The notes below the pieces were generated by a model. The model worked only from the letters and a program-made list of their open reading frames with translations, was not told the DNA's origin and did not search any database. The position numbers were made by a program, and so were the translations under genes. This document shows, piece after piece, positions 7,980 through 15,664 of a stretch of 64,000 nt of DNA. Every line of letters begins with the position of its first letter. Position 1 is the stretch's first letter. The stretch is from Bacteroidota bacterium (GTDB taxonomy: Bacteria > Bacteroidota > Bacteroidia > Flavobacteriales > Weeksellaceae), in NCBI GenBank assembly GCA_023458415.1, contig JAEWZO010000026.1:62001-126000 (forward strand), written 5' to 3'.

Positions 7980-9631
7980 TTCGGGAGGGTTTTTCTTTGC
8001 ATATTTTCGAGGGAAAAGTTCATTATGAAACTTTTTTCTGCTCCGGGAATGATAGTTTTTTCCTCGAAAAAGATGAGGTAGTTGTCGCCGTCGAAGGAAT
8101 TATCCTTAACAAAAGTAAATTGCTCGAACAGCATGCAGCAAAAGATTTTCCTGCGTTGTTTTTACAGCTTTATCAGCAGAAAAATTCCAACTGTATTAAA
8201 GATCTTGAAGGTGAATTCCGTGGATTTATTTATGACCGTAAATCAGCGAAAGTCATTGTTTTCACCAATGCAGTTGCCACCCAAAGCATTTATTATAGTC
8301 AGAACAAAGAAGGAATTTTCTTTGACTCAAGCTTGGTGAGACTCAATTCAAATCTTCGTGTAAAAAATATTTCAACGGAGCCAAATCTTAGTGCAATTTA
8401 TCAGATTCTGGTCTGCGTTAATACGCTTGAAGATCAAACTGTTGTGCAGGATGTTCATAAACTCTTGGATGGCGAAATGATTTCTGTTGATATGAATACG
8501 GGAAATTTTCTGAAACAGTTTTACTTCAGCATTAATTCGGATTTATACTTTTCCGGATCGAAGGATAAGGCAATTGATACTGCTCATGAAATTTTTTCTG
8601 ATGCAGTTTTTCAGGAATATTCAAAAGATAAAGAACTTCAGAAAAATCACCTTTCGCTTCTAAGTGGTGGACTCGACAGCCGCGTTGCAGCTTTTTACGC
8701 CATAAAAAATGGGCAAAAACCAGATTCCGTTTTGTGCTTTTCGCAGTCGGGATATCTTGACGAAACTATCGCCCGAAAAATTGCATTTGATTATAAAATT
8801 CCTTTTCAATTTGTTGCATTAGACGGTGGCAGTTATTTGAATTATATTGATGAAGTTACGGAAATCTCCGAAGGAAGCGGCCATTTTACGGGTGGTATTC
8901 ACGTAAAATATGCCACTGAAAACCTGCAGAAGAAAGATTTCGGTATTTTCCACAGCGGACAGATTGGCGACGGAATTCTTGGTGGATTTAACACTGTACC
9001 TGCACGCAGAAAACCCAGTCATTTCAAAATTGTCAATCAGAAAGAGTTTCTGCCAAAAATAGAAACTGAGCTGAACCGAATTATTTCAAATTACGAAACC
9101 GAAGAACTGTTCCTTTTACGGAATGTCGCCTATAACCGCACGGTACTCGGTGCGAAAGTTTTTCAGCAAACTGCTTTTCAGGCATCGCCTTTTATGGTGA
9201 AAGATTTTCTTACTTTTTCCCTGAGTTTACCGGAAAATTGGAAATATAATCATCGCTTTTATCTCGAATGGATTGCAAAACATCTGCCCGAAGCTACAAA
9301 GTATCAATGGGAACGCACGATGATGAAACCTGATGCCGCGTGGAAAACGAGCTTTGGAGACCGCGTGAAGAAGAAGGTTTTCATAAAATGGAATGAGAAA
9401 ATTTTGCAGAAACCTTTCCGTTCCAGTATGTATCCGTATCAGTATTATTTCTCGCAAAGTATTGAAATTCAGAGTTATTATCATAATTATTTTGATAAAA
9501 ACCTTTTCCGATTAGAAGGTTTCCCTGAACTTAAAAAAGATATTGAGTTCCTGTTTGCCAAAGAGGATTTCCAAAGTAAAAGCTTGGCTGTTAATATTTT
9601 AGCTATCTTCAAACTGTTCTTTTCTAAATGA
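7976..9631 (+). CDS. Asparagine-synthase-like amidotransferase without the glutaminase cysteine
   Basis: A 551-residue protein. The C-terminal half has the ATP-pyrophosphatase loop SGGLDSR (about residues 229-235) and a later GQIGDGILGGF segment resembling the synthase signature. True AsnB begins Met-Cys, the Cys being the glutaminase nucleophile; here the protein begins MIREGFSLHIF, so the N-terminal Ntn-type domain is present by shape but should not hydrolyse glutamine. Relatives in glycan clusters amidate sugar carboxylates, or use free ammonia or another amine. Overlaps both neighbours by four bases. Asparagine biosynthesis itself is unlikely in this context. Confidence 0.82.
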   Translation: MIREGFSLHIFEGKVHYETFFCSGNDSFFLEKDEVVVAVEGIILNKSKLLEQHAAKDFPALFLQLYQQKNSNCIKDLEGEFRGFIYDRKSAKVIVFTNAVATQSIYYSQNKEGIFFDSSLVRLNSNLRVKNISTEPNLSAIYQILVCVNTLEDQTVVQDVHKLLDGEMISVDMNTGNFLKQFYFSINSDLYFSGSKDKAIDTAHEIFSDAVFQEYSKDKELQKNHLSLLSGGLDSRVAAFYAIKNGQKPDSVLCFSQSGYLDETIARKIAFDYKIPFQFVALDGGSYLNYIDEVTEISEGSGHFTGGIHVKYATENLQKKDFGIFHSGQIGDGILGGFNTVPARRKPSHFKIVNQKEFLPKIETELNRIISNYETEELFLLRNVAYNRTVLGAKVFQQTAFQASPFMVKDFLTFSLSLPENWKYNHRFYLEWIAKHLPEATKYQWERTMMKPDAAWKTSFGDRVKKKVFIKWNEKILQKPFRSSMYPYQYYFSQSIEIQSYYHNYFDKNLFRLEGFPELKKDIEFLFAKEDFQSKSLAVNILAIFKLFFSK

Positions 9632-10875
9632 GTGGTGTTGCAGATTTTCTAAATAAATTCTTCAGAAACAAAGGTCAGTTTGTTTTTGTGTCGCTTCTTG
9701 TCGCTAAAATCTGTGCATTTATCACTTCATTACTCATCATCAGATTGCTTCCCCAAAGTGAATTTGGGGTGCTCAGTATTGTACTTTCTGTATTTGCTGT
9801 TTTTCTCCCTTTCAGCGGTTTTGGTACTCAGCAAAGTCTATTGCGATATGGCTCTGTTTCAGAAGATACGGATGAAAAAAAATCGCTTTCACGATTTCTT
9901 TTTTTTAAAGGTCTTTTTTATCAGATAGTTCTCGGTGCTGTTTTTCTTATGGTCAGCTTTTTCTTCTTGGAAAAATATGATGATATCTTTATTATTTTTC
10001 TTGCACTTTGTGTAAGGCTTTTCGGATTTTATTTTTTCGGGCATATGCAGTCTGAACTCAGGATTTTAGGCAACAATAAAGAGTTTGCAAAACTGAACAA
10101 TGTGGTGAATATTCTTGGGCTGATTTTAGTCGCAGTTTGCACCTATTATTTTGGATTGAAAGGCTATCTTCTTGCGATAGCAGTTACTCCTTTTATTGCT
10201 CTTTTTTGGTTCAGAAAAAAACACTTTGCATCTTTAAAGCAGAACGTTCCGTTCAGTAAAAAGGAGATGAAAAGTTACGGGATTCATGCCGCAGGAACCG
10301 CTTTGCTCTCGGACGCACTTTTCTCTGCGGATATTCTGTTGCTTGGTTTTTTATTGAATGAGAATGCCGTCGCTAATTATAAAGTTGCCGTTCTTATTCC
10401 GGCGAATATTACATTTCTATCGCTTACTTTTATGCAGAGCGATTTCCCGGTTTTAGCCAAAAATTATCGCGACAAATCCTTTCTGAAAAATTATACTGCT
10501 AATTATTACAAAATTTTTGTCCCAGTTTGCTTTTTGATTTTCGCCGTCGGATTTCTGCTTCGTGAACAGATTCTTCATTTTTTCTTCAGTGCTGAATATT
10601 CGGAAAATACTTTGGCCTTTACAATTTTGCTTGCCGCCTTTCTGTTAAATATGCTTTTCAGAAATCTGTATGGTAATCTTTTGTCTGCCGTGGGTAAAAT
10701 GAAAGTAAACACAGTTGTTTCACTCACAGCAATTGTAACTTTGGTCGTCGCATCATTTTTTGTGGTTCCAATTTACGGAGTTGTCGGCATGAGTTTTTGC
10801 ATGGGAGGAACAATGTTGCTCACCGGTGTTTTGCTTTTCTTCGTTTTTGCACGATACCTGAAAGATTTAAAATAA
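9628..10875 (+). CDS. Wzx-type oligosaccharide flippase (polysaccharide biosynthesis protein)
   Basis: A 415-residue polytopic membrane protein with about 12 hydrophobic segments across its full length, matching the MOP/MATE-like flippases that move lipid-linked oligosaccharides across the inner membrane. The first helices (about residues 15-60) contain the IIRLLPQSEFGVLSIV pattern typical of the family. It is the third gene of the short glycan operon and overlaps the amidotransferase by four bases. No polymerase gene is present in this block; an EpsG-type polymerase appears in the separate cluster at the window end. Confidence 0.87.
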   Translation: MSGVADFLNKFFRNKGQFVFVSLLVAKICAFITSLLIIRLLPQSEFGVLSIVLSVFAVFLPFSGFGTQQSLLRYGSVSEDTDEKKSLSRFLFFKGLFYQIVLGAVFLMVSFFFLEKYDDIFIIFLALCVRLFGFYFFGHMQSELRILGNNKEFAKLNNVVNILGLILVAVCTYYFGLKGYLLAIAVTPFIALFWFRKKHFASLKQNVPFSKKEMKSYGIHAAGTALLSDALFSADILLLGFLLNENAVANYKVAVLIPANITFLSLTFMQSDFPVLAKNYRDKSFLKNYTANYYKIFVPVCFLIFAVGFLLREQILHFFFSAEYSENTLAFTILLAAFLLNMLFRNLYGNLLSAVGKMKVNTVVSLTAIVTLVVASFFVVPIYGVVGMSFCMGGTMLLTGVLLFFVFARYLKDLK

Positions 10876-10877
10876 TT

Positions 10878-10885
10878 TATCTTTG
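10878..10885 (+). promoter_or_regulatory. -7 element (TATCTTTG) for the lipoprotein at 10890
   Basis: Exact TAnnTTTG match just after the flippase stop and 4 bases before the ATG at 10890; suggests a leaderless transcript and fixes the start of the short lipoprotein. Confidence 0.6.
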
Positions 10886-10889
10886 TCGG

Positions 10890-11387
10890 ATGAAGAATTT
10901 GTTCTTTGCACTGGTAATTTTAGGTTTTGGTTTTTTGAGCTGCAGACACGATGACGAAAGTCTGCAGAGAATTGATCAGAACATCCATCTGTATATTGAT
11001 TCAGCGGGGCAGGATATGCTGAATAACAAAATTCCGGGATCATATATCAGTCACACGATGAATGATGTGAACGGTTTAACGGAAAATGCTCCTGTGAACG
11101 CTTCGATTGTTCCGGACAGTGACACCATCCGCTATCTCGATTATTTGGCGGGAGCACGTAGAATTGTAGTAGATTCATTAGACGACCTTAAAATTTATGA
11201 ATCGGAAATAGCATTGAATCTTACTAAGAGAATCAACGATTCCACCAATTCAATCATTCGCGATACAATTTTGATTCAGTACCGATCAACGCCGCAACTT
11301 TTCGAAGTTTCACAAGTTTGGTACAATGGCACGCTTCAGTTTACAAAAACAGAAGGGCAGCCGAACATCGTAAAAATCCACAAATAA
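10890..11387 (+). CDS. Conserved lipoprotein, function unknown
   Basis: A 165-residue protein starting MKNLFFALVILGFGFLSC: a lipoprotein signal with the lipobox Cys at about residue 18, so it should be a membrane-anchored protein facing the periplasm or the outer surface. The rest is a small mixed alpha/beta region without a domain I recognise. An upstream in-frame Met at 10797 lies inside the flippase gene and is rejected because a lipoprotein signal and a -7 element mark 10890. Lies between the glycan operon and serS. Confidence 0.8.
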   Translation: MKNLFFALVILGFGFLSCRHDDESLQRIDQNIHLYIDSAGQDMLNNKIPGSYISHTMNDVNGLTENAPVNASIVPDSDTIRYLDYLAGARRIVVDSLDDLKIYESEIALNLTKRINDSTNSIIRDTILIQYRSTPQLFEVSQVWYNGTLQFTKTEGQPNIVKIHK

Positions 11388-11454
11388 TCCTTAATTTTAC
11401 ACTTTCAAATATTTGGGCAACCCGCCTGAATATTTCATTTTAAACTTAAAACGT

Positions 11455-12723
11455 ATGTTACAGGTTAATTTTTTACGCGAAAATAAACAACGCGTTCTGG
11501 ACGGACTTGCCAAAAGAAATTTTCAGCAGATGCATTTGGTGGAAGATGCCATTGCTGCTGATGACAACAGAAAAAAACTTCAGTTTGAGTTGGATGAGAA
11601 TCTGGCACAAATGAATAAAATATCGAAGGAAATCGGCATTCTGATGAAAGATGGAAAGAAGGAGGAAGCCGAAGCCGCGAAAGCAAAAACCTCCGAATAC
11701 AAAGAAAACTCACAGAAATTACAGTCTGAGCTGAAAGATTCTGAAGCTAAACTGCAGGAAATTCTGTATTTAATTCCGAACGTTCCTTACGAATTGGTGA
11801 AGGAAGGAGTAGGCGCAGACAATAACGAAATTGTGTATCAGTCTCACGAAGTAGAAGGTTTAGGAGAAGGAAATATTCCGCATTGGGAACTTGCGAAAAA
11901 GTATAACCTTATTGACTTTGAACTGGGCGTGAAAATTGCCGGTGCCGGTTTTCCTGTTTATTTAGGAAAGGGCGCTCGTTTGCAGCGTGCTCTTGTTCAG
12001 TTTTTTCTTGATAATAATGTGGATGCCGGTTATCTTGAAGTCAATCCGCCTCATGTGGTGAATGAAGCTTCCGGTTACGGAACCGGACAATTGCCGGATA
12101 AAGAAGGACAGATGTATCACATTGGAATAGACGATTTATACCTGATCCCAACTGCAGAAGTACCTGTAACCAATATTTATCGCGACGTTATTCTGGATGA
12201 GAAGGAGTTGCCTGTGAAAAATACCGCTTTCTCCCAATGTTACAGAAGGGAAGCGGGAAGTTATGGCGCTCACGTTCGTGGTTTGAATCGACTTCACCAG
12301 TTTGAAAAAGTTGAAATTGTGCGCATCGAAAAGCCGGAAAACTCTTACGCTGCACTGGAAGAAATGGTGGAGCATGTAAAAGGTATTCTGACAGACTTGG
12401 AACTGCCTTTCAGAATTCTGCGTTTGTGCGGTGGTGATATGGGCTTTACATCGTCTATGACTTATGATTTTGAAGTGTGGAGTGCCGCACAGGAAAAATG
12501 GCTGGAAGTTTCTTCGGTTTCTAACTTTGAAACTTTTCAGGCTAACCGACTTAAGTGCAGATTTAAAGGGGAAGGAAAAGCTCAGTTAGCTCACACCTTG
12601 AACGGATCCGCAATGGCGTTACCAAGAATTATGGCCGCTTTGCTGGAAAACAATCAAACTCCGGAAGGAATTAAGATTCCTGCGAAAGTTGCCGAATACA
12701 CACGATTCGATCTGATTAACTAA
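11455..12723 (+). CDS. serS: Seryl-tRNA synthetase
   Basis: A 422-residue class II aminoacyl-tRNA synthetase that charges tRNA-Ser (and tRNA-Sec where present) with serine. The start MLQVNFLREN matches the family; the earlier in-frame Met at 11413 would add 14 unrelated residues. A helical coiled-coil arm (about residues 25-105) binds the tRNA long variable arm. Motif 2 is seen as AFSQCYRREAGSYG (about residues 260-273) and motif 3 as NGSAMALPRIMAALLE near the C terminus. A strong terminator follows directly. Confidence 0.97.
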   Translation: MLQVNFLRENKQRVLDGLAKRNFQQMHLVEDAIAADDNRKKLQFELDENLAQMNKISKEIGILMKDGKKEEAEAAKAKTSEYKENSQKLQSELKDSEAKLQEILYLIPNVPYELVKEGVGADNNEIVYQSHEVEGLGEGNIPHWELAKKYNLIDFELGVKIAGAGFPVYLGKGARLQRALVQFFLDNNVDAGYLEVNPPHVVNEASGYGTGQLPDKEGQMYHIGIDDLYLIPTAEVPVTNIYRDVILDEKELPVKNTAFSQCYRREAGSYGAHVRGLNRLHQFEKVEIVRIEKPENSYAALEEMVEHVKGILTDLELPFRILRLCGGDMGFTSSMTYDFEVWSAAQEKWLEVSSVSNFETFQANRLKCRFKGEGKAQLAHTLNGSAMALPRIMAALLENNQTPEGIKIPAKVAEYTRFDLIN

Positions 12724-12730
12724 AAATAGA

Positions 12731-12757
12731 AACCGCCCAAATTTGGGCGGTTTTTTT
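12731..12757. terminator. Terminator between convergent serS and the lipoprotein gene
   Basis: Perfect 11-bp stem AACCGCCCAAA / TTTGGGCGGTT followed by T7 on the plus strand; the minus side is less T-rich but may also act. Confidence 0.9.
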
Positions 12758-13529
12758 ATTCGGTAGTTACAATTATTTTTTGGTCTGTCTGTTTTGGTGT
12801 TTTCTCAGGATCAAAAAGATGGGAGAGTTTGTAATTCACAATCAAAGTGTGATCGTCTTTTTGTGTTACCCAATCATGTTTTCCCTGAACTGATTTTATT
12901 TTGTTTTCGAAATACAGCTCATTATTGATGCTTACATCAAAAATTTTCAGAATGTATTTCAGCTGTTCCTGGCTTTGTTCTTCATTTTCTGAAACTGACT
13001 GAACCAACATGCGCTTAATTTCAGGTGAAACAAAATCTGCAGTGCTGATAACCATTTTCTTGTTCTTCATTTCGCTAAATGCACTTGTTGGTAGCTTAAA
13101 CGAATTTTCATCACTCATAAGAAAAGCATTCCAGATGTTTACATATTTCGCTTCCATTCTGTCATACTTCACGGACAATCCTTTGTATTCATCGCCATCA
13201 TAATCAGATTTGATGTAAACCTTCTTCATCATCCGTACGGTATCAGTCTCTTTTTTGGGTGTCTCTGCATCATCAAAAATTTCACTTCCAGCCTTGTATA
13301 CTGTTGTCCATTCATTTGGGATTTTCTTGAGATCTTCTAAAGATTTGTTGAAATCAGCATCTTCCTCTCCAGCGAATGCATTATACATAGCTAGAAACTC
13401 TTTCAAATTAGTTTCTATCTGCGTGCTTTGTGTTTCGTCATTATGATAAACACTTTTGTGGTCCACACTGCACGACATCATCAGTAAGCTGACAAGTAAG
13501 GTGCAGAAAAGGTTGTACATTTTTTTCAT
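12756..13529 (-). CDS. Lipoprotein, paralogue of the next gene, function unknown
   Basis: A 257-residue lipoprotein with a signal ending in LLMMSC (Cys at about residue 20). No known domain recognised. It shares a co-linear pattern with the neighbouring protein at 13591-14379: CSV near the start, a P-x-x-W-x-x-x-Y segment, a KKV-Y/F-x-K segment followed by GLS-x-KYD, then GKHD near the C terminus and a terminal I-V-T-T-E/K. The pair therefore arose by tandem duplication. A terminator lies between them, so this copy has its own promoter. Confidence 0.85.
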   Translation of the reverse strand: MKKMYNLFCTLLVSLLMMSCSVDHKSVYHNDETQSTQIETNLKEFLAMYNAFAGEEDADFNKSLEDLKKIPNEWTTVYKAGSEIFDDAETPKKETDTVRMMKKVYIKSDYDGDEYKGLSVKYDRMEAKYVNIWNAFLMSDENSFKLPTSAFSEMKNKKMVISTADFVSPEIKRMLVQSVSENEEQSQEQLKYILKIFDVSINNELYFENKIKSVQGKHDWVTQKDDHTLIVNYKLSHLFDPEKTPKQTDQKIIVTTE

Positions 13530-13549
13530 AGCTTATTTAAAGGATAAAA

Positions 13550-13577
13550 ATAAAAAAACCGCCTAAATTGGCGGTTA
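13550..13577 (-). terminator. Terminator after the upstream paralogous lipoprotein
   Basis: Stem AACCGCC / GGCGGTT with a 6-base loop; A-run on the plus strand gives the U-tail for minus-strand transcripts. Confidence 0.8.
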
Positions 13578-13590
13578 ATTTTTTCTATTA

Positions 13591-14379
13591 TTATTTCGTG
13601 GTAATCACGATTTTTTTATCCTTGTTTTTAAGGTTTTTGCCTTCGTCCCACAAATCGGCTGTCCTTACATTTATTTTAATAGTGCGGTCATCAATCTGCT
13701 CAACAAAATCATGTTTTCCTATGATCGAAGCGATTGGTTTTTGAAACTTCAGTGTGTTGGTGAAAGTCATGTTAAACATTTTCATCATCCCAATCATTCC
13801 GCTGGCCATTTGCTTGCCGTAAGTTTCGATAGAATCCTGCTTGGTTTTAGGTGTTGAATTTGTTTCTTCCGGCTTTACTTTCTGAATTTCGTAAAGCGAT
13901 TCTGCAATATTGAATTTTTCTGTATCAATTTCAAGTCTGTTGCCATCCCATTTCGCAATATCCTGTAGCGGAATGTTCTTCAATTCTTGTCTGCTGGCGA
14001 AAAGAGATGCGATTTCTGTTGGAAGCAGTTTGTCGTATTTCATGGAAAGTCCCAAGATTTCGCCATCTTTTTTGTTGACTTTCATAAAGACTTTCTTCAG
14101 CGCACCTGCGTCCTTTTCATTCAGTACAATTTTTCCTTTTTTCTGAATGTCATACAGACTCTTCCAGTCTACCGGAAGATCTTTTAAATTGGGAACAGAA
14201 GGTGATTTTGCTGCAGAATTTGCCATGGTCATCATTCCGAGCATACTTTGATCCATCAGAATGTCGGATTCCATGCTGGTTGCAGCATCTTTGTAATAGG
14301 TGGTTTCGGTGTTTACTGAACACGACTGTACAACAAGAAGAGCCGCAGCAGAAATCCATAAACCAAATTTTTTGATCAT
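13591..14379 (-). CDS. Lipoprotein, paralogue of the previous gene, function unknown
   Basis: A 262-residue lipoprotein starting MIKKFGLWISAAALLVVQSC; the lipobox Cys is at about residue 20. The open frame continues upstream to 14433, but the signal peptide and a -7 element 40 bases before 14379 fix the start. The mature part is the longer homologue of the neighbouring lipoprotein, including GKHDFVEQIDDRT near the C terminus and ending KIVITTK. The Met-rich stretch MIGMMKMFNM at about residues 203-212 is not seen in its paralogue. Role unknown; periplasmic or outer-membrane location expected. Confidence 0.85.
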   Translation of the reverse strand: MIKKFGLWISAAALLVVQSCSVNTETTYYKDAATSMESDILMDQSMLGMMTMANSAAKSPSVPNLKDLPVDWKSLYDIQKKGKIVLNEKDAGALKKVFMKVNKKDGEILGLSMKYDKLLPTEIASLFASRQELKNIPLQDIAKWDGNRLEIDTEKFNIAESLYEIQKVKPEETNSTPKTKQDSIETYGKQMASGMIGMMKMFNMTFTNTLKFQKPIASIIGKHDFVEQIDDRTIKINVRTADLWDEGKNLKNKDKKIVITTK

Positions 14380-14418
14380 CTTTTTATTTTTTGTGTCTGT
14401 TGGATTCAAAATGAATAC

Positions 14419-14426
14419 CAAAGTTA
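14419..14426 (-). promoter_or_regulatory. -7 element (TAACTTTG) for the lipoprotein at 13591
   Basis: Exact TAnnTTTG match on the minus strand, 39 bases before the ATG at 14379. Confidence 0.55.
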
Positions 14427-14433
14427 AACACAA

Positions 14434-14457
14434 AAGATGATCTTGAAGATGATCTTG
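14434..14457. repeat. Two exact tandem copies of a 12-base unit (AAGATGATCTTG)
   Basis: Copies at 14434-14445 and 14446-14457, directly after the exporter stop codon and just upstream of the lipoprotein promoter. Each unit contains a near-palindrome around GATGATC. Could be a regulator site or simple slippage. Confidence 0.7.
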
Positions 14458-15201
14458 CTAATGGCAGCTTGTATGGTCTCCCTGTTGATGTTCGGATGAA
14501 TTGTTATGAATGATTTTCAGGGCTTCTTTTTTCGGCGAGATATATGGAATTCCGATTTCCATTCCGCGGAGAATAAATAATCCGCCAAGAATGATCATCA
14601 TCACCGGAATAAACTTCAAAACGCGGCTGCGTAAGGAAGTGCTCATTAAATTTCCTACCAAAACCACTGCAAACATAAACGGAATAGTTCCAAGACCGAA
14701 AAGCGCCATAAATGTTGCTCCTTGCCAAATTCCGCCTGCTGCTAAACTTGCTGTAAGTGCCATGTACACCATTCCACACGGTAGAAATCCGTTAAGAATT
14801 CCTGTAATGAATCTGGATCTATAATCTGCTTTCTGAAGAAGTTTTCCCAAATTCATCTTAATGGAGAAAAGAAATTTGGAAAGGAAAGGAATTTTCGATG
14901 CAAAATCTTTTCCGCCGAAAGAAAAAAGTGCCATAATAATCAACAATATTCCCACGGCAACTGTTAAATACTGCTGAAATCCTGCGATTTGAAAACCTTG
15001 TCCCAGAATTCCCAAAACTGCACCCATCAAAGCGTAGGTAACAACTCTTCCGAATTGGTAAGTGAGGTTCTGAAGGTAATAATTGGTTGCCTGCTTTTTG
15101 GTTAATCCCATTGAAAGCGCGATGGGTCCACACATTCCTATACAGTGAAATCCGGACGCAAAGCCCAAGCCGATGGCAGAAATAATAAGAGCGGTTTCCA
15201 T
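14458..15201 (-). CDS. Sulfite exporter TauE/SafE-type membrane protein of the cbb3 locus
   Basis: A 247-residue integral membrane protein with about six helices. The segment GFHCIGMCGPIALSMG at about residues 17-32 (His and two Cys) is the hallmark of the subfamily encoded with cbb3 oxidase assembly genes, where a role in copper handling for oxidase maturation has been proposed. The C terminus ends in a His-rich tail (SSEHQQGDHTSCH), which also suits metal binding. One base separates it from ccoH, so it is the last gene of the oxidase assembly operon. Sulfite export as such is only the family name. Confidence 0.85.
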   Translation of the reverse strand: METALIISAIGLGFASGFHCIGMCGPIALSMGLTKKQATNYYLQNLTYQFGRVVTYALMGAVLGILGQGFQIAGFQQYLTVAVGILLIIMALFSFGGKDFASKIPFLSKFLFSIKMNLGKLLQKADYRSRFITGILNGFLPCGMVYMALTASLAAGGIWQGATFMALFGLGTIPFMFAVVLVGNLMSTSLRSRVLKFIPVMMIILGGLFILRGMEIGIPYISPKKEALKIIHNNSSEHQQGDHTSCH

Positions 15202-15202
15202 T

Positions 15203-15655
15203 TTACCAAACCAAATTATAGTCTATCTGATAGTTTTTACTGTCTTTTGTCCAATAGGTGCGAAGTACGTAGTTTCCTTTAACTAAAACTTTAGCAGGAA
15301 TAAAAATCGCATTGCTTCCATCAAGATCGATATCTCTTACAACATCCAGATTTTTGTCTTCGGCACGATGTAAATCAATTCTGAACTGAGTATTGGAGTT
15401 ATTGTAATCTGCAGGGAAAATCACTTTTATTCCCGATGAATCTTGTTGATATTTAGGTTTTTCGCTTAGGTTGTCGGCATTGGCTTTAGCATCTATTACA
15501 TTTTGATACAGCAGCTCTTCTTCGTAATAATTCTCAGTAATTAATTCAGAATTTTTCCAGTTTCGCGTGAACAGAAAAATCAGCGAAAGAATGAAGATAA
15601 TAAATGCTCCTAAAGCTACTGCAACACCATGACCCCATGTGAAATTTTTGAACAT
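15203..15655 (-). CDS. ccoH: FixH/CcoH family cbb3 oxidase assembly protein
   Basis: A 150-residue protein with one N-terminal membrane helix (about residues 9-30) and a periplasmic immunoglobulin-like domain ending QIDYNLVW. CcoH/FixH proteins are needed for stable assembly of cytochrome cbb3 oxidase. Position between ccoG and the SafE-type exporter is the standard Bacteroidota order. The gene follows ccoG after 9 bases. Confidence 0.88.
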   Translation of the reverse strand: MFKNFTWGHGVAVALGAFIIFILSLIFLFTRNWKNSELITENYYEEELLYQNVIDAKANADNLSEKPKYQQDSSGIKVIFPADYNNSNTQFRIDLHRAEDKNLDVVRDIDLDGSNAIFIPAKVLVKGNYVLRTYWTKDSKNYQIDYNLVW

Positions 15656-15664
15656 AATTTCTTT

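Noticed and set aside
14458..15201. Sulfite exporter as the true function
   Set aside because: The HCxGMCG motif and the cbb3 locus context indicate the oxidase-associated SafE-like subgroup instead.
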